Shown here piece after piece: positions 45,023 through 54,120 of a stretch of 64,000 nt of DNA; the first letter of the stretch is position 1; each line of letters begins with the position of its first letter. Source of the DNA: JAUILH01 sp964230215 (GTDB lineage: Bacteria; Bacteroidota; Bacteroidia; Flavobacteriales_D; JAUILH01); contig CAXRGQ010000004.1 in assembly GCA_964230215.1 (NCBI GenBank), positions 1 through 64,000 of the forward strand. The letters are read 5' to 3'. Position numbers and translations under genes: made by a program. Below the pieces are notes generated by a model. It had not been told where the DNA came from and ran no database searches. It saw only the letters and a list, made by a program, of their open reading frames with translations.

Positions 45023-45697
45023 TTAAGATGTCCCCCTCGTTATTACGAGGGGGGGGTATTTTATAGTATTGATTATAGTGTCTACATTGTACAAAATTAT
45101 TCCAGATTGATAACTGAACCATAATGAGTCAATTTTATAGTTATTATCAGGAATTTCAACGGATAAAATATCATAATAGGTATTATTGTTAATGATTACA
45201 GAATCTTGTATTTCATTAGCATTTGCTTTAAGTGGTAGTTCAATTTTGACCGAATTGGGATTCAGGCTGATGTCATTTGCATATTGAGTGTACTCAGGTA
45301 TATGCAGTTCTAATATATACGTGAGAACTGTGTCAGATTCGATTACAGGGCTTAGCATGAGTTCAAATGGTGCCGAAAATGTATAGCCGGATGAACAAGA
45401 ATATTTTAAAGCTTCATAAACGTGATGTTTATATATCCTACATAATTGTATGTTGCAATAGACTCTCTGTTTATCGCTTAGATGATGAATTCGAGAGGTG
45501 TAAAATATTTCGAACAACTGATTTTCATAGACTGGATTCGAAGGGAATTCATCAAATATAAATTCTAAGCTATCTGGAATTTGAAATATTCTATCCATAC
45601 AAGACCATTCAGTAGTACATGCTGGGTCTTTCCTACATGACACGGAGGCAATGATCAATATGAAAAGGACATACCGGTGCACAGATAAATCTATCAT
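45023..45697 (-). CDS. Lipoprotein of unknown function
   Basis: This 224-residue protein has a lipoprotein signal (about 8-21, LFILIIASVSC) and a beta-rich body with several cysteines (CTTEWSC, CNIQLC). I recognise no family. Its last codons (YPPLVITRGTS) are the terminator hairpin of the region at 45032-45053, so the reading frame runs through that structure. It converges with the M36 protease gene. Codon content is somewhat more AT-rich than its neighbours, which hints at a lineage-specific gene. Confidence 0.65.
   Translation of the reverse strand: MIDLSVHRYVLFILIIASVSCRKDPACTTEWSCMDRIFQIPDSLEFIFDEFPSNPVYENQLFEIFYTSRIHHLSDKQRVYCNIQLCRIYKHHVYEALKYSCSSGYTFSAPFELMLSPVIESDTVLTYILELHIPEYTQYANDISLNPNSVKIELPLKANANEIQDSVIINNNTYYDILSVEIPDNNYKIDSLWFSYQSGIILYNVDTIINTIKYPPLVITRGTS
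45032..45053. terminator. Bidirectional terminator inside the end of a coding frame
   Basis: CCCCCTCGT (45032-45040), loop TATT, ACGAGGGGG (45045-45053): a perfect 9-bp GC-rich stem between the convergent protease and lipoprotein genes. A T-rich stretch (TATTTTATAG) follows on the plus strand. The minus-strand lipoprotein is translated through it and stops at 45023. Confidence 0.8.
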
Positions 45698-45742
45698 TGA
45701 TAATTTGAAATGTGCTTATGCTTTGATTAACTTTATGTTATT

Positions 45743-46519
45743 ATGTGTTACAATCTAGCCGCCCACGCATATAAGATGCTCAATTATGCCAAACGCATAG
45801 GAGCAACGAAAGATGAAATTACCTATCTTGAAGAAAAATGGAAGGAACTAGAAGGTATTCGAGTGTATCACCAAGTGAGTGGATTTGATCATCCCGAGTT
45901 GTTACATTTTTACCTCAATGATAAAAAGCAACTTGATTGTGGCTTGGCGAGTTGGGGATTAATTCCGGATTGGACGCCAAATTTGGATCAGGCAATCGAA
46001 TTACGGAATAAAACGATTGTTGCGCGTGGGGAAAGCATATTCGAGAAGAAATCATTTCAAAAATCAGCAGAATCGTCCCGTTGTATTGTTTGTATTGACG
46101 GGTTTTATGAGCATCATCACGTAAAAACTAAACGTATTCCCTATTACATATATCATAAGGATAAGCGCCCGCTTGCTATTGCTGGATTAAAATCTAAGTG
46201 GACGGATAAAGAGAGTGGAGATGTGTTTAATACAATTGCGATTGTTACCGCAGAAGGTAATGAACGCATGGCTGAGATTCACAACAACCCAAAAATAGCC
46301 GGTCCAAGAATGCCGCTCATTCTAAATGAGAATGAGGTAAAGCAGTGGTTGAATTCAGAGGATAGGAGAGAAGTAGAAGCTTTAGTAAAGCCGTTTGATG
46401 GTGATTTAGCCGATCATACGGTTGGTGCAATCCTTGGTAAGCACACTGTGGGGAACTCTGAAATAGCTAAAGAAGAAAGACCTTATCAAGAGCTAAATGA
46501 GCAGGGAAGTCTGTTTTGA
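45743..46519 (+). CDS. SRAP/YedK-HMCES family abasic-site protein
   Basis: This 258-residue protein starts MCYNLAAHA, so that Cys2 becomes the N-terminal catalytic residue of the SRAP fold. ARGESIFEKKSF, CIVCIDGFYEHH and the late HNNPKIAGPRMPLIL correspond to the conserved Asn/Arg, Glu and His-RMP parts of the active site. SRAP proteins bond covalently to abasic sites in single-stranded DNA and protect them from breakage. The spacer between His and RMP is longer than in E. coli YedK, as is usual in this phylum (from memory). It is a single gene ended by a strong terminator. Confidence 0.88.
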   Translation: MCYNLAAHAYKMLNYAKRIGATKDEITYLEEKWKELEGIRVYHQVSGFDHPELLHFYLNDKKQLDCGLASWGLIPDWTPNLDQAIELRNKTIVARGESIFEKKSFQKSAESSRCIVCIDGFYEHHHVKTKRIPYYIYHKDKRPLAIAGLKSKWTDKESGDVFNTIAIVTAEGNERMAEIHNNPKIAGPRMPLILNENEVKQWLNSEDRREVEALVKPFDGDLADHTVGAILGKHTVGNSEIAKEERPYQELNEQGSLF

Positions 46520-46540
46520 TAGAGAAAACAAGTATAAAAA

Positions 46541-46564
46541 AATCCCAACTTATCGGTTGGGATT
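46541..46564. terminator. Intrinsic terminator between convergent genes
   Basis: AATCCCAAC (46541-46549), loop TTATCG, GTTGGGATT (46556-46564), with an A-run before and T-run after, so it should stop transcription from both the SRAP gene and lolA. Confidence 0.9.
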
Positions 46565-46588
46565 TTTTTATTCACAGATAAATATTCT

Positions 46589-47227
46589 CTAGCATTCTTC
46601 CTCGTCTACACCAGGCTTGCTGGTCCATCTAAAGGTGCCGTCGCTAATTTCAGTGTTCGTTTCAAACGAATTAATCTTGTAAACCGTTGTGCCACCGTTG
46701 TTTCCTTTGATGATGAATTTATAAACTTCCATCTTTTCAACATCAATCTTTAATACGATGGTATGAAATTTCTTTTCCTTTGGCTTCAGTGGTGACAAGT
46801 ATATCACGTGGTAAGTTTTACCGCCAACAGTTTCGTCTTTAACATATCTAGATTTAAAGTCTTTTTCCCAGATTGTGAACATTTCTTCAGGGTTAGAGAA
46901 ATCTTCGCCTTCTAAAGCATCTTCAATAGGGCAGATGTACACTACCTGATCATCTTTAACATATGTCCAAACAGTTTCACCATTCGAGTAAATATCTTGA
47001 CCTGCTGAAGTGTTCAATCTGAAGTTTTTATCTTTTACATAAACAGTTCCTGTGGAAGTGCTGCTCCCATCCTTCGATTTGTAGCTCTGCTCAAACTCTG
47101 CCTTAATGGAAGTAAAGGACTTGGCTTTTTCGCTAAGTTTACTAAGAATCTGTTTTGACTTTGTGTCTTGTGCATAGCTTGCTCCTAAGAAGAAGGTAAA
47201 TGCTAGTAATGCTATAATCTTTTTCAT
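46589..47227 (-). CDS. lolA: LolA-type outer-membrane lipoprotein carrier
   Basis: From ATG at 47227 this is 212 residues: signal peptide (about 1-19, ending ASYAQ) and a half-barrel of the LolA/LppX type with SIKAEFEQSYKSKDG, GTVYVKDKNFRL and DGTFRWTSKPGVDEEE at the end. It should carry lipoproteins through the periplasm. ATG at 47227 follows the ftsK stop (TAG) by one base, so the two are cotranscribed, an arrangement common in Bacteroidota. The frame extends upstream into ftsK but without a signal peptide. Confidence 0.85.
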   Translation of the reverse strand: MKKIIALLAFTFFLGASYAQDTKSKQILSKLSEKAKSFTSIKAEFEQSYKSKDGSSTSTGTVYVKDKNFRLNTSAGQDIYSNGETVWTYVKDDQVVYICPIEDALEGEDFSNPEEMFTIWEKDFKSRYVKDETVGGKTYHVIYLSPLKPKEKKFHTIVLKIDVEKMEVYKFIIKGNNGGTTVYKINSFETNTEISDGTFRWTSKPGVDEEEC

Positions 47228-47228
47228 T

Positions 47229-49826
47229 CTACTCGTTTTCTGTGTTTGATGAACCATTATTCAAAAACTGTTCCAAAGATAATTGATCTGGAATTAATAC
47301 TTCACGTGCCTTGCTACCTTTAAATGGTCCAATTATTCCTGCAGCCTCCAACTGATCTATTATACGTCCTGCGCGATTGTATCCAATTTTTAATTTTCTC
47401 TGTAATAATGAGGCTGATCCTTGCTGATGAGTAACGATAATTCCTGCAGCATCTTCAAACAAACTATCTCTATCATCCATATCGAAATCGCCTGGACCAT
47501 CGCCTTCTTCTCCAATATACTCAGGTAACATGTGAGCATCTGGATATGCCTTTTGACTTCCAATAAAGTCACATATTTTTTCTACTTCTGGAGTATCAAC
47601 GAAACCACACTGCAAACGAATTAAATCATTTCCAGTTGACATTAGCATATCACCTCTACCAATAAGTTGATCCGCACCGCCTGCGTCTAGAATAGTTCTA
47701 GAATCTATTTTGGAAGTTACTCTAAACGCTATTCGTGCAGGGAAGTTTGCTTTAATAGTACCTGTAATAATGTTCACCGATGGTCTTTGAGTTGCCACGA
47801 TTAAGTGAATTCCTATCGCTCTTGCCAGCTGCGCTAAACGCGCAATCGGAGTTTCAATTTCCTTTCCTGCGGTCATGATTAAATCGGCAAACTCATCAAT
47901 AACTAAAACTATATAAGGCAAGTATCTATGTCCTTCTTCAGGATTTAATCTACGACCAATAAATTTCTTATTATACTCCTTAATATTTCTACAATGAGCA
48001 TTTTTAAGTAACTCATAGCGTTCATCCATTTCTATACACAAAGAGTTAACCGTATTCACTACTTTGGTTGTATCGGTAATAATAGGTTCCTCTTCGCCAG
48101 GCAATTTTGCCAAGAAATGACGCTCAATCTTATTAAACAATGTTAGTTCCACTTTCTTTGGATCAACCAGAACAAACTTCACCTGCGATGGATGCTTTTT
48201 GTAGAGGATTGAAACAAGTATTGCATTTAGACCTACAGATTTTCCTTGACCCGTAGCACCAGCCATTAGCAAGTGGGGCATCTTTACCAGGTCATAGATA
48301 AAGGTCTCGTTAGCGATGGTCTTACCTAGAGCCACCGGAAGCTCCATGTCAGAGTTCTGGAATTTCTCAGAAGATATTAGCGTGCGCATAGACACGGTGT
48401 CTGGTGATGAATTTGGCACCTCAATACCTATGGTTCCCTTTCCAGGAATTGGAGCAATTATCCGAATACCCAGGGCTGCAAGACTTAAGGCAATGTCATC
48501 TTCTAAGTTTTTAATTTTAGATATACGGACACCAGCAGCTGGAATTATCTCATATAGCGTAACAGTTGGACCAATGGTTGCCTTAATTTTCGAGATTTCA
48601 ATCTTGTAATTGGCAAGGGTATCAACAATGTTGTTTTTGTTTTTTTCTAATTCCTCTTTGTTTATCTGAATATCGTCACTTCCATATTTAACAAGTAACT
48701 CAGTTGGAGGTAGGGCATAGGCGCCTAGTTCTAATGTGGGGTCGAACTCACCGAATTCCTCAACTTTAGACTTAATAAGGTCTTCAGTCATCTGTTCATC
48801 ATCTGTTTTAGCCACCTCTATAGAAAAGTCATCATCATCCTCTGTGCTCTCTTCTTCCTCCTTGTTTTCCTCTTCACTATTTGCAACTATTTCTAGCTCT
48901 TCGTCCTCTGTTGATTCTTCTTCAGGTTCTGAGCTCTCTTCCTCATCAGACGAATCATTGTTCTCTTCTTCAGCGTCTTCATCAAAGTCAACTGTCTGGC
49001 TAACGACATCCTCCTTTATCTCATCTTCATCAATGGTATTTACAATTCGGATGTCTCCTTGTGCTTCATCAACAACGTATTTATCATCATTATTGTCGCC
49101 TTCAATTGCATTATCGGATGAAAAGAATTTATTCCACAGTGCGGTGAAATTTGGGTTGAACAGCACAACGACAATAATAAAAGCCGAGCAGGCAATTAAA
49201 AAGAAAGCACCGATTCCGCCCAATGATGCGGCCATCCATTCAGTAATATGATAGCCAAATGCGCCGCCGAGAAATCTCGTTGATGCGCCAGCTAAATACC
49301 CAAGGAAGATGGAAGTCCATACCATGGAAATGGCAGATATTCCTACCATCTTTTTGATTGGTAGTAAGGCGTAACCAGAGATTATTTTAACACCAACAAC
49401 AAATAGATTTAAAACAATTAGAAAAGATGCGAGTCCAAACCACTTGAATATCATTATATGCGATAAACCAGCGCCAAACTTACCAAGCCAGTTGTTTACT
49501 GTAATTTCTTTAGAGCTTGTAATTAACTCCCACAATGACTTTCCGTAAACAATGTTTTGATCCGCTTTCCATGTAAAAAGGTAGGAAACACATGCTAAGA
49601 ACAGATAAACCGAAAGAAGGATAAGAAGTGATCCAACTACCTTGTGCGTTCTCTCATCGCGAAGAAATTTCGCAATTTTCACGATAAACGCAGGATAAGC
49701 ACTTCCCGTTTTTTCGGAGCTCTCCTGTTTTTTCGCTTTTCGCTTTCTTTTTGCTTTCGGTTCGTTGGTATCTAATGTGTTCTTTGCCAAAATCAGTACT
49801 ATATCTGTACGAAAGTACACAGACAA
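47229..49826 (-). CDS. ftsK: FtsK/SpoIIIE-family DNA translocase
   Basis: This up to 865-residue protein has four N-terminal membrane helices (about 55-225), an acidic linker of about 90 residues (about 250-345, mostly Glu, Asp and Ser), the alpha domain (about 375-470), the motor with Walker A AGATGQGKSVGL (near 530) and Walker B LVIDEFADLI, and the winged-helix gamma domain (about 795-850) that reads KOPS-type DNA. It segregates chromosome ends at the division septum. The first codon at 49826 is TTG; another TTG at 49790 would give MAKNTLDTNEPKAKRK, a more natural start. It is followed by lolA. Confidence 0.93.
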   Translation of the reverse strand: MSVYFRTDIVLILAKNTLDTNEPKAKRKRKAKKQESSEKTGSAYPAFIVKIAKFLRDERTHKVVGSLLILLSVYLFLACVSYLFTWKADQNIVYGKSLWELITSSKEITVNNWLGKFGAGLSHIMIFKWFGLASFLIVLNLFVVGVKIISGYALLPIKKMVGISAISMVWTSIFLGYLAGASTRFLGGAFGYHITEWMAASLGGIGAFFLIACSAFIIVVVLFNPNFTALWNKFFSSDNAIEGDNNDDKYVVDEAQGDIRIVNTIDEDEIKEDVVSQTVDFDEDAEEENNDSSDEEESSEPEEESTEDEELEIVANSEEENKEEEESTEDDDDFSIEVAKTDDEQMTEDLIKSKVEEFGEFDPTLELGAYALPPTELLVKYGSDDIQINKEELEKNKNNIVDTLANYKIEISKIKATIGPTVTLYEIIPAAGVRISKIKNLEDDIALSLAALGIRIIAPIPGKGTIGIEVPNSSPDTVSMRTLISSEKFQNSDMELPVALGKTIANETFIYDLVKMPHLLMAGATGQGKSVGLNAILVSILYKKHPSQVKFVLVDPKKVELTLFNKIERHFLAKLPGEEEPIITDTTKVVNTVNSLCIEMDERYELLKNAHCRNIKEYNKKFIGRRLNPEEGHRYLPYIVLVIDEFADLIMTAGKEIETPIARLAQLARAIGIHLIVATQRPSVNIITGTIKANFPARIAFRVTSKIDSRTILDAGGADQLIGRGDMLMSTGNDLIRLQCGFVDTPEVEKICDFIGSQKAYPDAHMLPEYIGEEGDGPGDFDMDDRDSLFEDAAGIIVTHQQGSASLLQRKLKIGYNRAGRIIDQLEAAGIIGPFKGSKAREVLIPDQLSLEQFLNNGSSNTENE

Positions 49827-49877
49827 TCACCTCCAACTAAAGCGGAGCTTGGCTAATCTTTAACATAGTAATGTGTA

Positions 49878-50486
49878 TTATTCGCTAATTGCCTTCTGGA
49901 ATTCTTCGAAGGTCATTCGATGGTAGTCGTTTGGTATAATGAATGTGTTGTCGTTTATACCATCGGGGTCAATTTCACTCAATTCATATACGATACTTCC
50001 GGACTCATCTCTAAAGGCATACTTTACGGGATAGCCTTTTAGTCCTGAGAACTTCTGGTTGAAATTGCCTGGAATCTCTTTCGCGTAGTATATCTCTTCC
50101 TCTCGATCCTCATAAACAATAATTGCTTTTTTAGCCTTTATGCCTGCAATTTTTTCCTTTTTACACTTGTACTTGATGGTGTATTTAGGATTGTCAGCAC
50201 GTAAAGTTTCTTTCGGCATTTCTATGGCGATATTCATGTCTGAAATCGTCATTAATATTATGTAAGTAGAATCTTTATAATTAATAATAGCTGTTTGTAA
50301 TCCAGAACCCGTCTGTTGATCAACCCTTATCATTGAATCACTTACGAATTCAACTATTTGTGTTGTTTCACCTACTTTTTTACCAATAGAATTGTATGAA
50401 TTGACCTTATAGCTTAGTCGACCATAATTAGTTTGTGCATTCGTGCAGAACGATATCAATAAGAAAATAATAAAGGTTGTGCGCAT
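49878..50486 (-). CDS. Periplasmic DUF4412-like protein
   Basis: This 202-residue protein has a signal peptide (about 1-17, ending CTNAQ) and a beta-rich body with alternating strands such as YGRLSYKVNS and KKAIIVYEDREEEIYYAKEI. It resembles small GLPGLI/DUF4412-type envelope proteins of Bacteroidota, which have half-barrel folds like LolA. Its ATG shares a base with the stop of the lipoprotein gene before it (TAATG), so the two form a pair. Function unknown. Confidence 0.65.
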   Translation of the reverse strand: MRTTFIIFLLISFCTNAQTNYGRLSYKVNSYNSIGKKVGETTQIVEFVSDSMIRVDQQTGSGLQTAIINYKDSTYIILMTISDMNIAIEMPKETLRADNPKYTIKYKCKKEKIAGIKAKKAIIVYEDREEEIYYAKEIPGNFNQKFSGLKGYPVKYAFRDESGSIVYELSEIDPDGINDNTFIIPNDYHRMTFEEFQKAISE

Positions 50487-51190
50487 TACTTCACTTTAAC
50501 TTGATCGAATAACTTCTCTAGTTCAGTTTCGATTTTATCATAAGGTACTTTCTCGTACCCTTCTGGAATGCTAAAGGATTGATCAGCAATTGTTGTGTCT
50601 CTATTTAACTTTGTTGCTACGTAGTCCATGTGTACTCCATACAATTCAACCCCATATTGAAACAATACCCCCTCAATCGCTTTGTATGGATTACACCAGT
50701 TTGAACCTTCCAAGCCCAATTCATTGGTATACATCAAAGGAACTTCTCTACTTATATCATTAAATAATGCAATGCTTTTATTGCAGTTAACACCTAGCAA
50801 CGAATCCGTTTCATTGCTGTTTACATAGTCTAGCTCAGGAAATTGCTCAAGAAATTTATCAACTTCACCTTTAGACATTTCAGTGTAAAACTTATCTCTA
50901 CCAAACTCATATACAGCGGTAAGCGTATGATTTTTATTATCTGCGATTAATACAGTTTTAAAACGCGCTCCCTTGTGTAATACTTCAGTTTTGTAAATAT
51001 CTCCCTTGTAGGTCATATGCATTTCCTTGGGAAGTAGGTAGTATAATCCTTGCTTAGGCACATCTGGATACTCAATGCTAAATGTAATAACACCTTGATT
51101 TACTTTAGGCTCGGTTGATTTGTCTTCATCGCCAGAACAAGCTGATGATAACAAGGCAAGACCTAATAAGAAAGCACTGATTTTTTTCAT
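50486..51190 (-). CDS. DUF4412-like lipoprotein
   Basis: From ATG at 51190 this is 234 residues: lipoprotein signal (about 4-18, LLGLALLSSAC) and a beta-rich domain similar in layout to the protein encoded next (TFSIEYPDVP, then MHMTYKGDIYKTEV, and a late FSIPEGYEKVPYDKIETEL that parallels FIIPNDYHRMTFEEFQKAI of its neighbour). The two genes look like ancient duplicates. The frame is open to 51232, but only the 51190 ATG gives a proper lipoprotein signal. It is divergent from the arginase-family gene. Confidence 0.65.
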   Translation of the reverse strand: MKKISAFLLGLALLSSACSGDEDKSTEPKVNQGVITFSIEYPDVPKQGLYYLLPKEMHMTYKGDIYKTEVLHKGARFKTVLIADNKNHTLTAVYEFGRDKFYTEMSKGEVDKFLEQFPELDYVNSNETDSLLGVNCNKSIALFNDISREVPLMYTNELGLEGSNWCNPYKAIEGVLFQYGVELYGVHMDYVATKLNRDTTIADQSFSIPEGYEKVPYDKIETELEKLFDQVKVK

Positions 51191-51327
51191 AATCCCTACG
51201 TAGCGGTCGACTAAAATATAATAATTATGCAAATCGACATAATTTATCGATTGATTATTCGAAAATGAGGTTTCATGGAAGTGAAAAACTAGTTACATCT
51301 TTATAGCTTCCAGTATAATTGAAATCG

Positions 51328-51335
51328 TATTTTTG
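51328..51335 (+). promoter_or_regulatory. Minus-7 box of the arginase-argS operon
   Basis: TATTTTTG fits TAnnTTTG and lies 8 bases before the ATG at 51344, implying a very short leader. A well-spaced minus-33 TTG is not obvious. Confidence 0.4.
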
Positions 51336-51343
51336 TCATCACT

Positions 51344-52303
51344 ATGAAAGAGCTTAAATTCATCGAGATAAATTCTGAGCTAGGAGCGGGTACAAGAGGT
51401 GCATCATTGGGAGTTGGAGCGCTAAAAGCAGCTGCGTTTAATAAGGGATATACTTACTTTAGAAATACGGCATTGGAAGAAGTTCCGTGTTTAAATGATG
51501 TGCTGTGGCAAGACACCAATACACCTTACGCTAAGCACATTGGGTCTATTGTGGAGATTTATAAGAGAACATGCAATGCTGTAGAAAGTTCTCTGGAAAA
51601 GGGAGAATTTCCTTTAGTTCTTAGTGGTGATCATTCTACGGCTGGTGGAACCATTTCAGGTATTAAAGCAGCTTATCCAGATAAACGAATAGGTGTAGTT
51701 TGGATTGATGCACATGCAGATTTACATACACCATATACAACGCCTTCTGGTAATGTTCACGGAATGCCATTAGCAACCGCACTGCAGATAGATAACAAAC
51801 GATTTCAAAGAAACACGCCATCCTCACATTCAACGGCTTATTGGGAACAATTAAAAGATTGTGGTGCGAAAGGGGAACGAAAAGTAATGCCAGAAGATCT
51901 GGTGTTTATCGCCGTGCGAGATACTGAGGAAGAAGAAGATGGCTTATTGAACGAATTAAATATTACTAACCATACGGTTGAATCGGTAAGAGAATGTGGA
52001 GTTGATCAGATAGTTGAAGATACATTACAACAATTGAGCGAGTGTGATGTGATTTACATCAGCTTTGATGTAGATAGTATGGATTGTAATCTTGTTTCTC
52101 ATGGTACAGGTACACCTGTTGAAAATGGATTAACTCCTACTGAAGCGAGAGATATAATGCTTGGTCTGTTAAAGTCAGATAAAGTGGTTTGTTTGGAAAT
52201 GGTTGAAATCAATCCATGTCTGGACGAAAAAACAAATACAATGGCAGAAACGGCTGCTGATATATTAAATGAATTAGTGAAGGAAATAAAGGCTACGGGA
52301 TGA
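51344..52303 (+). CDS. Arginase / ureohydrolase family enzyme
   Basis: This 319-residue enzyme has the two-manganese site of the family: SGDHS (near 95-99), WIDAHADLHTP (near 123-133) and ISFDVDSMD (near 240-248), followed by ENGLTPTEARD and LEMVEINPCLDE. It hydrolyses a guanidino compound, giving urea or formamide; arginase and formiminoglutamase cannot be told apart with certainty, though NP...D after the last metal motif and the neighbour argS favour arginine as substrate. Its stop overlaps the argS start by four bases (ATGA), so translation is coupled. Confidence 0.85.
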   Translation: MKELKFIEINSELGAGTRGASLGVGALKAAAFNKGYTYFRNTALEEVPCLNDVLWQDTNTPYAKHIGSIVEIYKRTCNAVESSLEKGEFPLVLSGDHSTAGGTISGIKAAYPDKRIGVVWIDAHADLHTPYTTPSGNVHGMPLATALQIDNKRFQRNTPSSHSTAYWEQLKDCGAKGERKVMPEDLVFIAVRDTEEEEDGLLNELNITNHTVESVRECGVDQIVEDTLQQLSECDVIYISFDVDSMDCNLVSHGTGTPVENGLTPTEARDIMLGLLKSDKVVCLEMVEINPCLDEKTNTMAETAADILNELVKEIKATG

Positions 52304-54072
52304 TTGAAAAGAATTTGATAGATGGCACTGTAACGGCGTTCAAAGATTTGTTTGATGCGGATATTGCGGCTGACACAGTGCAAGTGCAAACGACAAAAAA
52401 GGAGTTTGATGGGGATCTAACACTTGTAATGTTTCCTTTGTTAAGATTCTCGGGCAAGAATCCAGTAGAAACGGGAGAAGCTGTCGGTAAATATCTGGTT
52501 GATAAACAAGAACATGTTGCCTCATATAACGTGGTTAAGGGCTTTCTAAATTTAGAGATTGCGGCGTCATATTGGTCGAGTGCTTTCAAATCTATCGCCT
52601 TTAGTGAGGATTATGGACAAGCTGCTCAATCGGGAATGAAATATATGGTGGAGTATTCTTCGCCAAACACGAATAAGCCTTTGCATCTTGGGCACTTAAG
52701 AAATATTTTTCTTGGATACAGCGTGAGTGAAATTCTAAAGGCGAATGGTCATGATGTAATCAAAACGCAGATAATTAATGACCGTGGGATTCATATCTGC
52801 AAAAGCATGCTTGCATGGCAGAAATTCGGGAATGGTGAAACACCAGAATCATCAGGATTGAAGGGCGATAAACTAGTGGGGAAGTATTATGTGGAGTTTG
52901 ATAAACATTATAAGGAAGAAATAGCTCAACTTGTATCAGATGGTATGGATCAAGAAGAAGCTGAAAAGAAGGCTCCATCGCTCATTGAAGCTCAAAAAAT
53001 GCTTAAAGAGTGGGAAGAAGGTAAGCCTGAGGTTGTTGAACTATGGAAAACTATGAATGGATGGGTGTATGAGGGCTTTGATGCTACCTACAACACAATG
53101 GGCGTTGATTTCGATAAGCTCTATTATGAGTCGGATACCTATTTGCTAGGAAAGGACATTGTGCAGCAGGGACTGGATAAAGGTGTGTTTTATAAAAAAG
53201 ATGATGGCTCTGTTTGGGCGGATCTTACAGATGAAGGCCTTGATCATAAATTAGTGCTGCGAAAAGATGGAACAGCAGTTTATATGACCCAAGACATTGG
53301 AACAGCTATTAGCCGTTTCGACGATTATAAACCACTAAACGGGATTATTTATACGGTGGGGAACGAACAGGATTATCATTTTAAAGTTTTGTTCTTAATT
53401 CTTAAGAAGCTTGGTTATGATAATGCTGATAACTGCTTCCATTTATCTTATGGAATGGTGGATTTGCCAAGCGGTAAAATGAAGTCGCGCGAAGGCACGG
53501 TGGTAGATGCAGATGATTTAATGCAGGAAATGATTGACAAAGCCACTCAAAGCTCTGCGGAACAAGGTAAGTTAGATGGGCTATCAGCTGAAGAAGTAGA
53601 TTCAATAAATAAAACAGTTGGTCTTGGCGCACTCAAGTATTACTTGCTTAAGGTAGAGCCATCAAAGCGCATGATGTTTAATCCAGAGGAGTCCATCGAA
53701 TTGCAAGGACACACGGGGCCATTTATTCAGTATGTGCATGCTCGAATAGCATCTATTTTTAGAAGAGCAGAAGCTAATAAAGATGCGACGGCTCCTAAGG
53801 AATTGCATGACTTAGAAATTGCATTGATCAAATTAATGTTGGATTTTCCATCTATTATTGCACAAGCTGGTAAAGAATACGCACCTTCATTGATTGCAAA
53901 TTATGCTTATGATTTAGCCAAAGCCTTCAATCAATTCTATCAGGAATGTCCAATTCTGAAAGAAGAAGATGAAGAAAAACTGCAGTTTAGATTGTCGCTG
54001 TGCAAGTCGACAGGCGATATCATTAAGAAGTCAATGAAACTACTAGGAATTGAGGTGCCTAATAGAATGTAA
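52300..54072 (+). CDS. argS: Arginyl-tRNA synthetase
   Basis: This 590-residue class I synthetase has the N-terminal additional domain (about 1-110), the HIGH-type motif NTNKPLHLGHLRN (near 124-136), DVDRG-like tRNA and arginine contacts (IINDRGIHICKSM), the KMSKS-type KMKSREGTVVDADDL (near 395-409) and the C-terminal anticodon-binding helices (about 465-590, with GHTGPFIQYVHARI). It charges tRNA-Arg, including the TCT isoacceptor at 18691. It is translationally coupled with the arginase-family gene. Length is normal. Confidence 0.95.
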   Translation: MIEKNLIDGTVTAFKDLFDADIAADTVQVQTTKKEFDGDLTLVMFPLLRFSGKNPVETGEAVGKYLVDKQEHVASYNVVKGFLNLEIAASYWSSAFKSIAFSEDYGQAAQSGMKYMVEYSSPNTNKPLHLGHLRNIFLGYSVSEILKANGHDVIKTQIINDRGIHICKSMLAWQKFGNGETPESSGLKGDKLVGKYYVEFDKHYKEEIAQLVSDGMDQEEAEKKAPSLIEAQKMLKEWEEGKPEVVELWKTMNGWVYEGFDATYNTMGVDFDKLYYESDTYLLGKDIVQQGLDKGVFYKKDDGSVWADLTDEGLDHKLVLRKDGTAVYMTQDIGTAISRFDDYKPLNGIIYTVGNEQDYHFKVLFLILKKLGYDNADNCFHLSYGMVDLPSGKMKSREGTVVDADDLMQEMIDKATQSSAEQGKLDGLSAEEVDSINKTVGLGALKYYLLKVEPSKRMMFNPEESIELQGHTGPFIQYVHARIASIFRRAEANKDATAPKELHDLEIALIKLMLDFPSIIAQAGKEYAPSLIANYAYDLAKAFNQFYQECPILKEEDEEKLQFRLSLCKSTGDIIKKSMKLLGIEVPNRM

Positions 54073-54090
54073 GTCCTCATCAATAATTTA

Positions 54091-54098
54091 TAACTTTG
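54091..54098 (+). promoter_or_regulatory. Minus-7 box of ffh
   Basis: TAACTTTG, a full match to TAnnTTTG, 22 bases before the ATG at 54121 in the short gap after argS. Confidence 0.5.
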
Positions 54099-54120
54099 CA
54101 CACAGTTAGAAGGAATAACT

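Noticed and set aside
48736..49251. 171-codon Ser-rich frame opposite ftsK
   Set aside because: It is the antisense reading of the acidic Glu/Asp linker (GAA/GAT codons read as TTC/TCA), a known artefact of low-complexity coding DNA.
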